Below, one piece after another: positions 35,111-48,072 of a stretch of DNA of 64,000 bases (positions within the stretch are counted from its first letter, which is position 1; each line of letters begins with the position of its first letter). The position numbers and the translations under genes are program-made. A model generated the notes under the pieces. That model saw only the letters and a program-made list of their open reading frames with translations, did no database searches and was not told the DNA's origin. The stretch comes from Opisthorchis felineus. Taxonomy: Eukaryota; Platyhelminthes; Trematoda; Opisthorchiida; Opisthorchiidae. The stretch is taken from contig SJOL01008662.1 of NCBI GenBank assembly GCA_004794785.1, positions 416,849 to 480,848 on the forward strand. Reading direction: 5' to 3'.

Positions 35111-36760
35111 GTAAACACAAGAGGAAAAACGCAGTCTGGAAACACAAGTAATCGATTTGAAAGAGGCAAAGCAATCAACTCTCACAAAACACGACTATAA
35201 ACGCTTTTGTGCAGCAGCCATCATTTCTTTGTTTGGTATTCACGTACGAACCTAGAAACCTGATCGGAAAGTTAAGATCCCGATTAAAATTGCCAAATAC
35301 ACGACAGTTAACCACAGTGTGTGGAAAACGGCATTGTGCAGATAGCAGTTCTTCTATACGCGCTCTCTGCTGTATCAGGTTGGTTAAACCCACACTTGGG
35401 ATGCCCAACCCTCCACGTTGTTTACAGGCATGGATGTTGCCTATTGAGAGTTCTTCTATTGATGTATGCAGGCACCTATACACTGGGCACCTACACTAGT
35501 TACCCAAACTTCTGGTGATGTGTTGGTGGACTTTGCCGAGCAGAAGCGAACGTATCGGCCTCCTTTTTTGGTGTTTTCTTGCGATTTCTAGAAATTACTG
35601 AGGCTCTCGGGCGGCACGCCTCACCTCTCAGAACAGTTTCCGCAGCAGCTATTAGTAGTTGCAAAATCGGGGCAAAACATATAGGATTATGACAGGGCAC
35701 ATTGCAAGAAAATAGCTTTTTGCAGTAGACGACTGAGCAGCAGACATCGAATCAGTAAAGACTATTAACAAGTAAATTTGTGGAGGACAACCACTAACCT
35801 GGTGCCGTCAAACCCCACATATGTAGCCCCGGGGCAGAGCTGGCCACGACTTATTCATGCATAGTTGTAGCCCCTAATTTGTTTTGCAGAAACATGATAC
35901 GCCTCTATTGCGCCCAGTACTTTTAATGGTAACCTTCAGCTTCTCAAGTTATCGTTTTGCTGTGCAGTAATGGTGGCTGTTAAATTGCGCGGGCACATTT
36001 GTGTCATACCTTGGTATTCCCTCATCCCAGATAATTAAAAGAAGATACATTCTGAAATGACAAAATTTAAAGATGCTTTCGGATGAGAAGTCACGCAAGT
36101 TGCATGGAAAGCTAGAGGCGGGCAGGAACATCCAGCACACTTTCGTGTGCATAATTCCGGTTGACTATGTTCGTTCATTATTGCAGTTAGTGTGTTTATT
36201 AGCCAAATTAGCATTTCGCTACAGCTGACCAGTAGACGTGCGGGAAATCCAATTATTCACCCAGAAAATTTTTTTTTTAATGAACACGAAGCATTTTTCT
36301 GGGAAACATCATTTTGCTTTACCTTGTGTATCCAACTAGCAAAACTAAATCATCAGGCTAGCGAATGCGTCATCATTTTGAGATGCAACCGCACGTCAGA
36401 GTGATATACATTCGAGTCTGGAGGAGGATTTTCCTATATCTAACCCCATTTATTAAAGTACAACGGCAAATTTGTCCCACAAATTCGTTGCCACTGATGC
36501 GGACACTGACAATCAAAATGTAACCAATATTGCAAAAACGATAGGAATTCTGCTTCACTTCTACTAAAATTCACGTTTCAAGAGGTCACTTCATGAATGA
36601 ACTACCAGCAGCGTTATCTGTAATATGGATATGCACATTAGGACAAAATTTCGGAACTAGTCGTGTTGTATGATCCAACTCCAACGGTGTGATTGAAAGT
36701 ACCGGTAAACAGAGAATGGGCGCCGTATAAGCCTTTTACCTCCTCAAAAAATGTCTTAAT
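35111..36760. other. no gene recognised
   Basis: Overlapping ORFs on both strands at 35175-35518 lie in a G+C-richer stretch without splice signals or domains. Confidence 0.4.
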
Positions 36761-36768
36761 CTTTCAGG

Positions 36769-36806
36769 TACAGGCATTGAATTGCTGAAACAGTCTTCAC
36801 AAGAAT
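36769..36806 (+). CDS. candidate short terminal exon
   Basis: Good acceptor (GTCTTAATCTTTCAG), phase 1: TGIELLKQSSQE and TAA, with AATAAA overlapping the stop. The C-terminal dozen residues of an unknown protein, or chance. Confidence 0.17.
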
Positions 36807-36809
36807 AAA

Positions 36810-39800
36810 AACCTGCAAGGCTTACAAATACACAATGTAGAGATGAAGTTCTGTATTCAAGACTGCTCTGGTATGCACTCCAAAATGACGATGCAGGGAC
36901 GCAAGTGAAAATAGAATCAATTACTTCAAGGCGACAGGCTTCCTTCAGTTAGTCCGACAGCAACAAAATGATTATTAAACCTTATCATCTCTAATTATTC
37001 AGCCCAGCAAAATTTCTAGTGAATCAAAAACCAAGATTAAATACCGCCCACGTGGTAATTCAACTTATATTATTGTGCAGCATAAGGCTGAAAAATCGGT
37101 ATTGTTTCATTCAAAATATCTGTGAGATCAACAATCACTGGCTAAAATATGTACTGTCCTGACCGCGCTAATCTCTGTAATGAGGGGCCGAAAAGTCATC
37201 ATAACTGAGATGAGTGTCTTCAACTTCTCTGCTAACAGCGTCATTCCAGAAAGTGACTTGAGCTGTTTGTTGAAGTTTCGATGATAACAAATTTTCACCA
37301 AAATAAATGCTTAAAGTCTACTCAAAATCAAAGTGGGTTTAGGATAAAGGAGTTCTGGGTAGAAACTGATTTTGAGAGGCTTAGTATTTTTTGTTTCCGC
37401 ATATAAGCCCTATTAAGCCTCGTAAAGCAATTAAGAGCGCACTTTGAAAAGCATAGAGTCCACCTAATAACATTTAAACATGACGGTTGTAGTAGAAGGC
37501 CAAATAGAAATGACAAAAGTAAGATTACATACACTCCGAAAATACCCCTCTATTACACATTGAATCGGATCCAAAAACATTAGTTACTTAACTTCTGATA
37601 AAACTATCATTCCCAACACGAGTGCTTTGTTTTTCAATGTCTTGACATACATTTTCAAAGGGTTGTTTAAAACATTTTCGATTTTTTACTTCCTAAATTT
37701 TTGCAAATTGACAAAATCGGCTTTCATTCAGTATAAGTTCAACTGGTGTGTGTTAGCCACAAATGGAAAATGTTCGAAACAAGAATAGGTGAAGACAGTG
37801 ATAGACAGATTTAAATAACTCATGTCGCAGGATATCAACAAATTTCAGTAACAAAATTGGCAATATAGAGGATTGTAAATAGAAAAAGGGGAACCGAAAG
37901 AAGAACCATTCATTTATGGCTGATCAATTTTATCAGTGTAACCGACGGATGAATAGAGAAATGGTCCAGTTTACTTAAACATAGATGCTTGAATGAATTA
38001 CTCATTCAAATGAGAAAATCTAAAATCAGAGTTCTAATTGCCGTGAGTGCCGTTTATCACGAAAAAAAGAAGCATATTTGAAAACAAGAAGGAAGATTGG
38101 CATTAGCATTTCAAGAAAAAAAAGAATATAAAATAGACTGAACCGGTTCATGAAATCTGATTTTTACCTTGAGAACCCTTTAGAACATTAAGTAAAATAA
38201 TAGGACAACAGAGCAAACATCAGTACATACACGCAGACATGAAAAGATGATATCAAAATAATAAGAATAACAATAATGATGGCGATGACGCCAACAAGAG
38301 CAATTATAACATAATAATAACGCCAATGCTGAGATGTTTGAGATTATTGAGATATTACTGGTGGTCTGCTAACGTCGCTAACACAATCTTCCTTGGGGTA
38401 CTGCAGCAAAAAGTGTAAAAATCGTACAAGAACCATCAAGGACGTTTGGGAAAATTAGGCAAAAAAGGACTCAGATTTGGTAATTAATATACACAAAATG
38501 AGAAGGCATTCACCGTACTTTTTTCCATAGCTGTGTTTCAAATTTACGATGAACGAAGTAAGGTCGATGAAAGCTGGGTTTCAGTTTCTACCCGGTCATG
38601 ATATTAAAACTCCGCAGTAGTTACACTGTATGAAGTCTTGCTTATTACAGTTTGCTGTCTTAAGCATTAAGCAATTGATCTTATGCTCACAGATATACTT
38701 AATAGAATAAACATGTTTGACGGAGATGACAGGGATTACTTGTGAAGCCATTCATCTGTCTCCAGTGATAAGTTTCTACTTGAAAAACTGGATGGATCCC
38801 AAAATGTCCCCGCAGTCAGAATGATTTCGACAGATCTAATTTGTGCACAAACTGCAGACATATATGCTGGTATAATTTTTACTTTTTTGAACAAAAAAAG
38901 TTTACTGGTTGCGTCATGCTTACCCATTGTTCCCAATAGCATCCATGTCGTTAGGTATTAAGCTACATTTATTATCCACGGACGCAACCGACCTTTACAC
39001 GGATAATGTAAAAGAACTCGGTAACGGAGATCCGTATCCTTTCAAAATATCTGGAGTTGTGGTACTGCATTCTAAAGTCCTTGAAATTACTTGAGTTCAG
39101 TCAAGCAACTCAAAAGTGAATCTGCTGTGCAGAATATGAGCTGGTCGCTGAAAAAGATTGCGGTGGCTTTCACATGCAATTCGCATGTTTCCGTATGAGC
39201 TGGCAAGTAGTTTCCAAAAAACTTGTTTCGCAGCATCCATTGCTTAATACTGTACCATACGACAGTAATGGAAACAATAAACCACACAAAAACCCATCTA
39301 TCAGAGGTCAGCGTCCAGTACAATCTCTCGTAGGTTAGCACTTCCTTATGGATGCCAGCAAATTCCATAGTACATTTCAGTCTATGCTTAATGAACGAAA
39401 CAACCTATGGTGATATCACAACTGTCTGGGGCCTGATAAATCGATCGGAAGTGTGTATATAGATTCTTCGTGATAAGGTTACAGATCGCCCACAGATCAC
39501 CATCCCTTTATAAATCCATACTCGCTGCCTATAGTCAACGGATGCAGAACAAATAAGAATATAAACCTCATGAGAACGCCCGTATTTCGAAGACGAACTG
39601 CTCTTTCTGAATTGTGTTTGGTCCCTCAAGACTTCAGTTACATTCTCCTGTTTTATTTGGTAAGGTGCAGTTAGCTGCCTTGAGAGGAAAGCTACAGAAA
39701 TACTTTCGCTCTTATTACATTCACTGTATTTGAAATTATTGTAGGCAGTAAAACGTATTTCATTGACTAGAAAGATGGAGCTTTTATTTGAGCAAAAAGG

Positions 39801-42800
39801 GGATTTTTGTGTCCTGTAAACCTTTTTCCGCATACCACAATTTAGGCAAGTCTTCTCGTCCGTTTGACTGGATTATGCATGCTCCTTTTTTGTGAATTCT
39901 CTCAATTGGTCCTTATCTGCAATTATTGGATGTCCTACACAGTATGCATCACTGCGTCGGAGTTTCTTTGCTTGTGCGATAAATGGTTCGTTTTAACAGA
40001 ACGGCTGAGTTGTCTCAGAAATCCCACATCCCTGAAGTTTATGATCTAAACTGATGGTGAGTAGCGCGTCAATACTGTGCTATTTATGGTCACTTACATT
40101 TGCATAAATATTATTTGATACTTCCCGTCGTAACAGAACAGTCGTTCGTGCACAGACCTTAGGCAAATAGACTACTCAAGATAATGTCATTTCCACTACC
40201 ACGATTATGCAGGAAATACGTTTGATGGTTACTTCAACTGATCTCTCACCTCTGACTGCAGACACAATATACAGTGTGGAAAGACAACTCCTCTCTCAGT
40301 TCTAATCCGTACTCCAATCTGCTATCAGGCTGATTGTTGCAATAGTTTGTTCAGCCACTGCGAGAAACCTACCCCTGCGTGGACGACGCACGTAAAAGGG
40401 AGAACAGAGGACGGTGATTTGTTGATAAAGCTAATGGGTAAACAACGAAAAAGGTTATCTAACAGATCTCCGTGACAAAATAACGGGCGTCCTTAAACTG
40501 TGTGAATACAGTACATATATAAAGAGACGCCAGCGAAGATGCAGTATGCGGTACTGGTTCCCGTCGGCTAGTTTGGAACCACTAGTTACCTGACATTTGT
40601 ATCTCTGTTGCAGATCACATAACTAAAGATAAAAAAAGAACAGCCTCAAACATATTTCAAGATTTTTTGCTCGGAGCAAAAGTGGGATGAAAAGTTACAC
40701 ACAAACCGCAAAAGAACAAATTCGGAGTGCTGTCTGATCGGTTTTCTTTGAGTAGTTGTTCAACAAATGCCTTAGACTTGCAATTTTTTGAACAAAAGCT
40801 TTTCGTAAAGTATTCAGCCAAATTTCCATTTAGCTTCCTATGCACGTCATCACTGCCACTTTCACTTTGCGTGCGATACATTAGCAGTAAAAAATTAAAA
40901 CACACACGTCATGCTCACCAACAAAGATGCCTCGCAAGTGGGACAGCTGGTTCGGCAAGGCTTAAACATTCAAAATGTGTAATCATGTGTAGATAAGTAC
41001 AACACTTCAGCTATCAAATGTATTTTGATAGCCAAAAGAATTTGACTACGTCTGCTCAAAAGCAGAGGCCCAAACATCCAAGGTAGGTGGGTAAGACTAA
41101 TGTGAATGATGCCTGGAATGGTAGCACCCTGAGTGATATCAGGGTGGTAGATGGGAGTGGGAGCAAAAACCGATTTCAATAAACGGAATAAACACATTAA
41201 CTGATAAAATAATAATAAACACAGGATTGTCGGCCAATGCTAACCACCTGCAGTCTCTTATTCCGCTTTAGAAAACGCCGTTTAGAGAGGCCCCCGGTAG
41301 TTACATGCCAAATAAACTTTTGGTAAAAAGGCGACTTTTGAGGTCATTTAAGATGGTGCCACCAAATAAATGAGGTTTGATGAAACTAGAAGAACGCACT
41401 TAACTTTTATTAAAAACACTCAACTATTCCAAACTATAATCCTGAAAAGTAGTGACAGATCTTAGAGACACAAACGTCAGAGATGCAGTGGGAGACAATC
41501 TTTAGTAACAAATTAATGGCCAGGTATTTGGACATCGTCACTTCACTGCTCTGAGAAAGCTAGACACATTTAACTGCATCCATTCCATTAGCCTTCTTTT
41601 CTGAAAAAACGACGTGTCGTATAGCGAATTAGACCTTTTGGCATTAATAGGCATAACAGGTGGATACCCGCAGTAGGAGTGTAACATATGTCTTTGTCGC
41701 TGCGGTCAGACTGTTGTTACCAACATACTTGCTCCTCAATGGCAGTTCATGGTCACTGGCCTATGACAGGTAATGCAACCGTTAGCTTGCAGTCCACCTT
41801 GACGTATTAAGAACTGCAAAACCTTGTCACACTCTTTTTACTCTGTACAACAACAATTATTATAATATAACGTAAAAATTAACCAGCGGTTGGGTGAAAG
41901 TAGCAAACATGTTTAAAACAAACCAGAAAAAAGCGTTCGCACCTTCCTCCACATAACTCATCATTTTTCTTTGCTGCTTCGAATAGTGCGAACCATCATG
42001 CGCTTCATAGGTGAAATTCTTTTACCAGTTTACCTGTTCATACTCAAGGATAATGAGTTTCACAATTTCTAATCATAAATTAGTAGACAAAAAGTTTAAA
42101 AGGCCGTTTTAGTATCATTCTTAAAACATTTACCCTCAAATCTGCAACACTCATCTGGCTAATGATGAACTTCATAAAATCAAATAAAAGTCGCAAGCAG
42201 AAGACAGTCTCGCAATTTTCTGCCCTGGTTTCACATAACGCTTCTATTTCCCTCATTCAAACAACACTGTCAGTACTTTCCTTGTTAGTTCTTATTGTGC
42301 TTGGTGTACACATTGTCTGGTTTATTTCTGCGGTGACTGATAACCAACTGAAATGTTTTGAGGCATGATAATCACGATTCTCCTACTATTGGAGAATAGA
42401 CTTCAGAAAGCGTATCATTCTAAGCAGGTGATTGGTTGTTTCACCGAATTTAAGTTTCGAGGGGAAAAAGGTAGTAGGCTGTCCTAACTAACGAGTAAGT
42501 GTTATTTTTACTTTTCACATACGAGGATTTGCGATAACCTTTTGTAAGTTATAAGACCAATGTGCAAAGCCAATAGGACGCATACAGTAGTTTGAATGTA
42601 TATTTGTTTTTTTCTCTTGATAATACAAACGGCAACCACGCGCTATCAAACATCTGCCTTTCTTACCAGCCTGAATTTGGCTACACTTTTCTTGTCTCAG
42701 TGTGAACTACCATTGTATGTACGTTAAAAAATATAAAAAAAATGAACCAAACATAAAGACACTAACGCAGACGATAACTTGAATCTGAGATGAACCATCC

Positions 42801-43347
42801 CTTCTTAATGTTTTTAAACGGAATATGGGGAAAAAAGCTAACCCGAGTTCATTTGGGTTAACAAAAGAGTGTTTGCCCAAATATGCAGACCATGTTTGTG
42901 AGCAAAGGAATAATGTTGACACAGCTTTGGTGAACAATACCAAATGCTTAATTTCAAAGAAGATAGGCTTGCCTTACGCTGTTCATACGTTCGCAATGTT
43001 ATAGGCGGTGCATTGATCCTCCATCATATTGAAAGTGCTCGTTTCATTTTCCGTTGTTATTAAAAACCTTATTGAAAATGTTTACATCGCTAAGCTCAAG
43101 ATAAGTAAGGCAAGTTAGCCAGTCAATAACACACCGGCCGGCTAGCCAAGAGCTAGAGACTAACTGTGGCTGATCTATTCGGTATCCGACAACATTTTTC
43201 ACCACAAAAGGTCTGAAGAATTTTATGCCTGACATCCATATTGGGTTTACGATAACACGCTACTTCTCCACAGCCGTGCTTCCAGTGCGTCTTTTGGTGT
43301 TTAGGTCTATTTGCTCGACCATTGTTATATTTAGCTTAATATCACAG
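36810..43347. other. long A+T-rich tract without recognised genes
   Basis: About 6.5 kb with only chance-length ORFs. The 38.2-38.35 kb part is AAT/ATG-rich low complexity. A 9-bp stem with 5-nt loop (GCTATCAAA-TGTAT-TTTGATAGC) sits at 41010-41032. Consistent with intron or intergenic DNA. Confidence 0.5.
41010..41032. repeat. perfect 9-bp stem, 5-nt loop
   Basis: GCTATCAAA and TTTGATAGC around TGTAT. Could form an RNA hairpin on either strand; no microRNA-like extended stem is visible. Confidence 0.6.
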
Positions 43348-43387
43348 GTGCAGATGTTCGTCAACGTGAGATTGCGGCTGATAACAG
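43348..43387 (+). CDS. candidate 40-nt internal exon
   Basis: Acceptor ATATTTAGCTTAATATCACAG and donor ACAG|GTGCGT. Phase 1 reading ADVRQREIAADN with split codons at each end (phase 2 out). Polar, charged, very protein-like for its size. Product unknown. Confidence 0.28.
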
Positions 43388-43456
43388 GTGCGTGTTTGGT
43401 GGAACTGTGAAAAAGATTGGACATTTTTCAAGCCCTTAAATCATACCTGATGAACA

Positions 43457-43482
43457 GATTGTAACAGAAAATCGTTACAATC
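43457..43482. repeat. perfect 9-bp stem, 8-nt loop
   Basis: GATTGTAAC and GTTACAATC around AGAAAATC. Confidence 0.6.
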
Positions 43483-43652
43483 GACTCTCCTTAAGAAGCC
43501 TTTCCCTGTTTACAGCTACAACGCCCTACTTTCGTGCATCCACTAATACATTCTGGTTTCTAAATAGGATCACCGCACTTAATCTTTTCTGATTTTGCGC
43601 GCAAATTACAATTCGTAACATTTGTAACTTTCATGGATAAAAAAGCGAGCTT

Positions 43653-43665
43653 ACCGTTTTCACTC
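43653..43665 (-). CDS. possible tiny first coding exon
   Basis: Minus-strand GAACATGAGTGAAAACG|GTAAGC gives MSEN plus one base before a good donor. Upstream TCGAATGCGATCG is CpG-rich. Could be the 3' end of a 5' UTR exon. No partner identified. Confidence 0.15.
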
Positions 43666-45802
43666 ATGTTCTGTTGCTAAACGATCGCATTCGAAGAGAT
43701 AGGTTGTCAGACATAGGTTTCAACCTGATCAGATTAGTTGCAGATTAATTCCTTACTGCATTACTAACATGAGTATGGTTCACATATGTTAAAGTATTTA
43801 TTTTTTAAATATACGACTATTCACTTGTGTATTCTAGTAAGGACAGGCTGTATAGGAACATGTGTGCTCTAAATAGAAAAGATATAGATTCGTTCCGCTT
43901 TCTTAAATGCACCGTATATCACGTTGTACGAATTTGTAAGCCTTTAAAATGGACAGACGATTGTTCAATCCAAATATGGCTGTAGAATTGGTTAAATTTG
44001 CAAAGAATTATTAACCTTCATCCGTTTTACCAATAAGATACTAATATTTCGAACGTTGTAATAGGGAAACTCTGCTCATCAGTAGAGCTACACGAATGCA
44101 AATATACATTTTTAGGCTTTCCAAGTATAAATGTCCAATTTCTGCGTTTGGCGAGCCAGAATTCCTTCCGTTTGAATTGGTTCAGCAAAATTTACGAGAA
44201 AGGCCAGGATATTTTAATTTTTCCCATATAAGCTTGTCTCATCCAGGAAAATTTCTCTTCACATATAAATACTTGCACTACATGGACTGACCATCTTCTA
44301 CTATGGCTTTTAGCCTACAGAGATAAACATTTTGATTTCGATGCGGTACTTTTTATTAATCCTTGTCTGCCTAATGTTCAAAGACAAAGTTAAAAGTGAA
44401 AGCGGAAGAACAATCTAGTATAACAATGCGTATAATGACAAATAATTCACATTTATTTGATACTACTCTCTAGGCTGCGCGTAAATTGTTTGCTCGGTCA
44501 AAACTTCACTAAATTGCAAACCAAGATATTCCCATTTTGACGCAACGTACCATTGCGATTAGTATGTCCAGCCTACTGTCATGTTACCTCTCTCCTAATT
44601 TGACACCAGGCCCAACCAAACTTAAGCTTGCTTCTAGGCTGGTTAGTTGCTTTTGTCATCCTTATTTGCGTCTTCTCTGATTTGCACAATAGCTGTCCCA
44701 ATTTATGAAGATTTACTACCTGTCTGTCTCAATATCTCATGAATTTTCTTTACGCCCCCCTTATCGCTCAGCTCTAATTCGTATGTTCTTGAGAACACAG
44801 TGGCTTACAGAGTGCTCAGACGACTTTTAGTAAGTCAGAGTAACTCGCTTTACTGATTTGTTCCTCGCTTAGAAAGGGGACAGCTAATAATGTGAACTGG
44901 TCGGCAAATAACCACCGAAGTTCTGGCTAACAATAAACCGCGCCTAGTCAATAAAGCTTCCGTACTCAAAGAGATTCTGTTAAAAACGTGCAGTGTCCAC
45001 TACATATTTAGAGAAGACTCACTGTATGCCAACATATACAACTAGCTGGACACTGGCGTACGTAGCTGAGTATAAGCGATTAGAGCAGTGGCTGTTAAAA
45101 CATTACATAAATAGCCCTACAAAAATCTACCGGTTAAAGTTTATCAGATAAAAATGGCCTAAGGCTTAGTGGATCTCTCTTAAAACATTCACTTTACGAA
45201 CAAAAGTGGGAAACGTTTCATACACATGATCAGGAGGGTTAATCGAATTCGGACTAATGAAAAGTTCTTCCCCCCCTCCCGGACAAAATGCTGTTTGAAT
45301 GATGACGTAATGTCTTATTTCAAAGGAGAACATTTATCTGGGAAGAGCATGAATTCTGGTTCACAACCAGCATGCTTAGATTTATGTTAATCCACAGCCC
45401 GTTCAAACTTCCTCAAGGCTTCCACAGCGTTTGCTCCAAATAAGCCGAGTCCTATTTTTCTCTCAGATGGAAAACTCAGGCCATAGCATATAAAACATAA
45501 TTAAACTGCTGTTTCTCTTTTGGGTATCAGTGTCTACAAGCATGCGTCATTCGTGGGTTGAAGTATTATCCGATAAGACTGGTGAATTTAAAACACTGTT
45601 GGCAAAGCTTGTGTCATTTTTCTTTTGATCTAACTGCATATCAAACTTGGTGAGTTGACAGTAATGAATGTCTGCGCTTTTCTATTGGTTGCTTAACCTT
45701 TAAACACTGAAATCCGTCATATATAAGCCAAACGGCTTCTAAAGATCATATAGGTGCCAAACTGCTTCGCCCGTTCCTTGTTTCAAATTTCTGACATCAC
45801 AG

Positions 45803-45891
45803 TCAACAGCAAGATCTTCAACGTCTTGTTACACGCGGCTGTTATAGAGGGCAGCTCAGCACTAATTTTCCAAACATTTTCCTCTTTTGAA
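45803..45891 (+). CDS. well-formed internal exon, unknown product
   Basis: 89 nt between acceptor CTTGTTTCAAATTTCTGACATCACAG and a consensus donor TTTTGAA|GTGAGT. Only one frame is fully open (phase 1 in, phase 0 out): NSKIFNVLLHAAVIEGSSAL then IFQTFSSFE. Both sites and the amino-acid pattern are good. It lies 180 nt upstream of the neuropeptide-like gene, but phase 0 would give TAG at that gene's acceptor, so the two are not simply one transcript. Confidence 0.4.
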
Positions 45892-46069
45892 GTGAGTGAT
45901 ACTAAATTTACAACAAACATTTTGGACATGTCGGTTACTTCATGGATTCAAAAACATTGGCAGTAAACACTTTTTTGGGAAGGTTCGCAAACTTGTCCTT
46001 CTGCAGATTAGCGGCTTTCTCAACAATATTCTTATTTTCGTTTCTCTAAGTAGCCTGACGCTCAACGAT

Positions 46070-46279
46070 ATGTGGCAGATGCTGTTTGCGGTGACAATTC
46101 TATCCAGTTTGGTTCAAACAAATTCGAGCCCACGGGATGCGCCGTTGTACGCAGAGTGGACTTCTGACCCCAGTTACGACCGTGGGTATCCAATGGAACA
46201 GGAAGGATATCGTGAGCCCCATAAGCGCGGTCCAGAACTGTTTATTCGCCGTTTGATTGGACACAGAAAGTCCACCTAA
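46070..46279 (+). CDS. short secreted neuropeptide-like precursor (69 residues)
   Basis: ATG at 46070 begins a typical signal peptide, MWQMLFAVTILSSLVQTNS, with likely cleavage near residue 19. A short acidic/aromatic spacer (DAPLYAEWTSDPSYDRGYPM) follows. Then come a dibasic KR at residues 52-53 and a final peptide GPELFIRRLIGHRKST before TAA. An internal RR could split it further. There is no Gly-Lys/Arg amidation signal in the usual place, so the product would be non-amidated unless processed unusually. The upstream TTTTCGTTTCTCTAAG at about 46049 is a good acceptor for a 5' UTR intron or a trans-spliced leader. AATAAA at 46556-46561 supplies a 3' end. In-frame sequence upstream of the ATG is open by chance. 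The peptide family is not recognised from memory. Confidence 0.5.
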   Translation: MWQMLFAVTILSSLVQTNSSPRDAPLYAEWTSDPSYDRGYPMEQEGYREPHKRGPELFIRRLIGHRKST

Positions 46280-46555
46280 AAACCCGTTGTGGTCTATGAT
46301 TCACTGAGTTTGATTGGCTTTCTCTGTAAAAAAAAATGGTCACACCATTTTTCGCCTTATTCTGTACTTTTCAGATAAGATTAACTGAAGGTTCACTCAC
46401 ATGATTCCATCAGAATTCAAATGACAACTATATCTGAGGCTTGTCGTTGCCGTCGTACTTACACAAAAAGTTGGTCTCAAGGGAACTAATGTCGAAACAC
46501 ATAATGTGAATGGATGTTGATCAGTCCCAAATTTAATGGCTATGAGATTGGGCGA

Positions 46556-46561
46556 AATAAA
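46556..46561 (+). terminator. poly(A) signal of the neuropeptide-like gene
   Basis: Canonical AATAAA 277 nt after the stop codon, first on this strand downstream. Confidence 0.45.
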
Positions 46562-47062
46562 GCACAACTAAATCTGGGGAAAATTCCGCATGCTGTGGAC
46601 GAACAAAGTTTTATCTAATCATCAAGTTTCCGGTGATGATGATGATCAATTAGCTAAGATGGCGGAAAGTTAAAATGCCGCGGGCTAATGATCAGTAATT
46701 ATAATCTGGATTTATCGTGCTGTAATCATGCTTTTAGCAGTAAGAAGAGTGTGTATAAAGGGATCAAGTTAGGCTCAAAGCAATCCAACTCCTCTGAAGA
46801 CAAGGCGATTTTTCAGAGTTAGGTGGATTTCCCTTCTGCTAACCTGTTGCACATTTGTTAAAATAAAAACTCTCATGCCACTTTTACCCGTCAGATAATT
46901 TCATATGTCCGCATTTAATTACCAAGCATTCTATAATCACTCAAGCTTCCTAAAACAAGGCATACGTGGTGTTAAGGAACGCGATGAAAATTTCCAGCAA
47001 ATCAGCGGCGACAGATCGGAAGCGTAGTATACCATCGTGTGGCTTGTTTGCTGTAAACTTAC

Positions 47063-47087
47063 CATACCTGGCTGCCTGGTCAGGCAT
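47063..47087 (-). CDS. candidate first coding exon with consensus donor
   Basis: Minus-strand ATG in GGCCATGCC context reads MPDQAARY plus one base, then donor ATG|GTAAGT. It sits inside a local inverted repeat (TGCCTG-GT-CAGGCA). Upstream frame is open back past the ATG, so it could also be an internal exon. No downstream partner located. Confidence 0.25.
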
Positions 47088-47185
47088 GGCCGATTGACCG
47101 CAAACTATGCGACATTTTGCACTGGCTTGTACTTACTTTATTTGGTATCATTTTACCGATAGAACAGATTTTTGAAACTTTGCAG

Positions 47186-47324
47186 CCAACTTTCTTTGGC
47201 TTCAAGGGCAACTGCAACCCAACGGTTCCCAGACTCAGTCATCCTTTAGAAGTTTTCTCCAATGGGATTTCTCGGAGTACTGTCTACTGCACTTGAATGC
47301 CGACAGCCATTGTCTAATCTCGAG
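47186..47324 (+). CDS. candidate exon open in two frames
   Basis: 139 nt from acceptor TTTTTGAAACTTTGCAG to donor TCGAG|GTAGCA. Phase 1 in, phase 2 out: NFLWLQGQLQPNGSQTQSSF, RSFLQWDFSEYCLLHLNADS, HCLIS. Phase 0 is also open for 36 codons (PTFFGFKGNCNPTVPRLSHP ...) and then stops at TGA. The phase-1 frame uses the whole exon and is preferred. Locally G+C-richer. Product unknown. Confidence 0.35.
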
Positions 47325-48072
47325 GTAGCAGCCAAGGCTGCTGAGAGACCGAATGTTTAGAGTGCATTATTAGCTTAAAAATCAATAACACTGAAATAGT
47401 AAAACACCTTGACAGCTAGATCACCTAAATACTTCTCGAAATTGTACTGTCTGAAAAGCAAACCATCCCATTAAACTTACACGGTCTTTGGGGCCGCCAG
47501 GCATTGAATCACTGTTCATTGCACTAGAGTCTACGGTGCTGCCAGAGTATGCCGGTGCTGAGAAAGAGTTCGGCAATCAGCCTAAACCCTTCGGATTTTC
47601 CACAGTTTATGCTAAACGGATAACGTGTATTCAAAAGGCGGTCTAGTGGCATGCGCAAACCACAATGAAAAACTCAAATTTAACTTAAAATCTCATCACA
47701 TTCATTCTGATAAATTCAATTTTACGGGCTATGCAACCAGCGTTCAGCCTATTGCATGTTGCCGATACAGTCACGTGCCTGCTGGACAAGATCACCTTCC
47801 TGTGACACCTTTAGTTCATTTAGTTGAATATTGGCAAGTCTATGCAGCCTATTTCCCTTTGAGGCAAACGGAATTCGGGTGGCATACGCCGTCATTCTTG
47901 GTCAGTTGGATGCAAGTAGAATACAGGATAATATTTGTTTTTACAAGCGTTTACCTTTTGGGAGCAATTCCGAACGCCCCGGCGCGATTCTTCACATTGG
48001 TCCATAGTTAACCTTGGTGCGTTCGCTGGTCATTGATGAGAGTGATTTTAACTTACCCTAATCGTATTTCAG

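Noticed and set aside
39405..39833. 142-codon minus-strand ORF
   Set aside because: No start context, splice sites or recognisable domain in an otherwise empty A+T-rich tract.
47625..48011. 128-codon plus-strand ORF just before the terminal exon at 48073
   Set aside because: GTG start, no acceptor, composition typical of chance. The downstream exon has its own acceptor.
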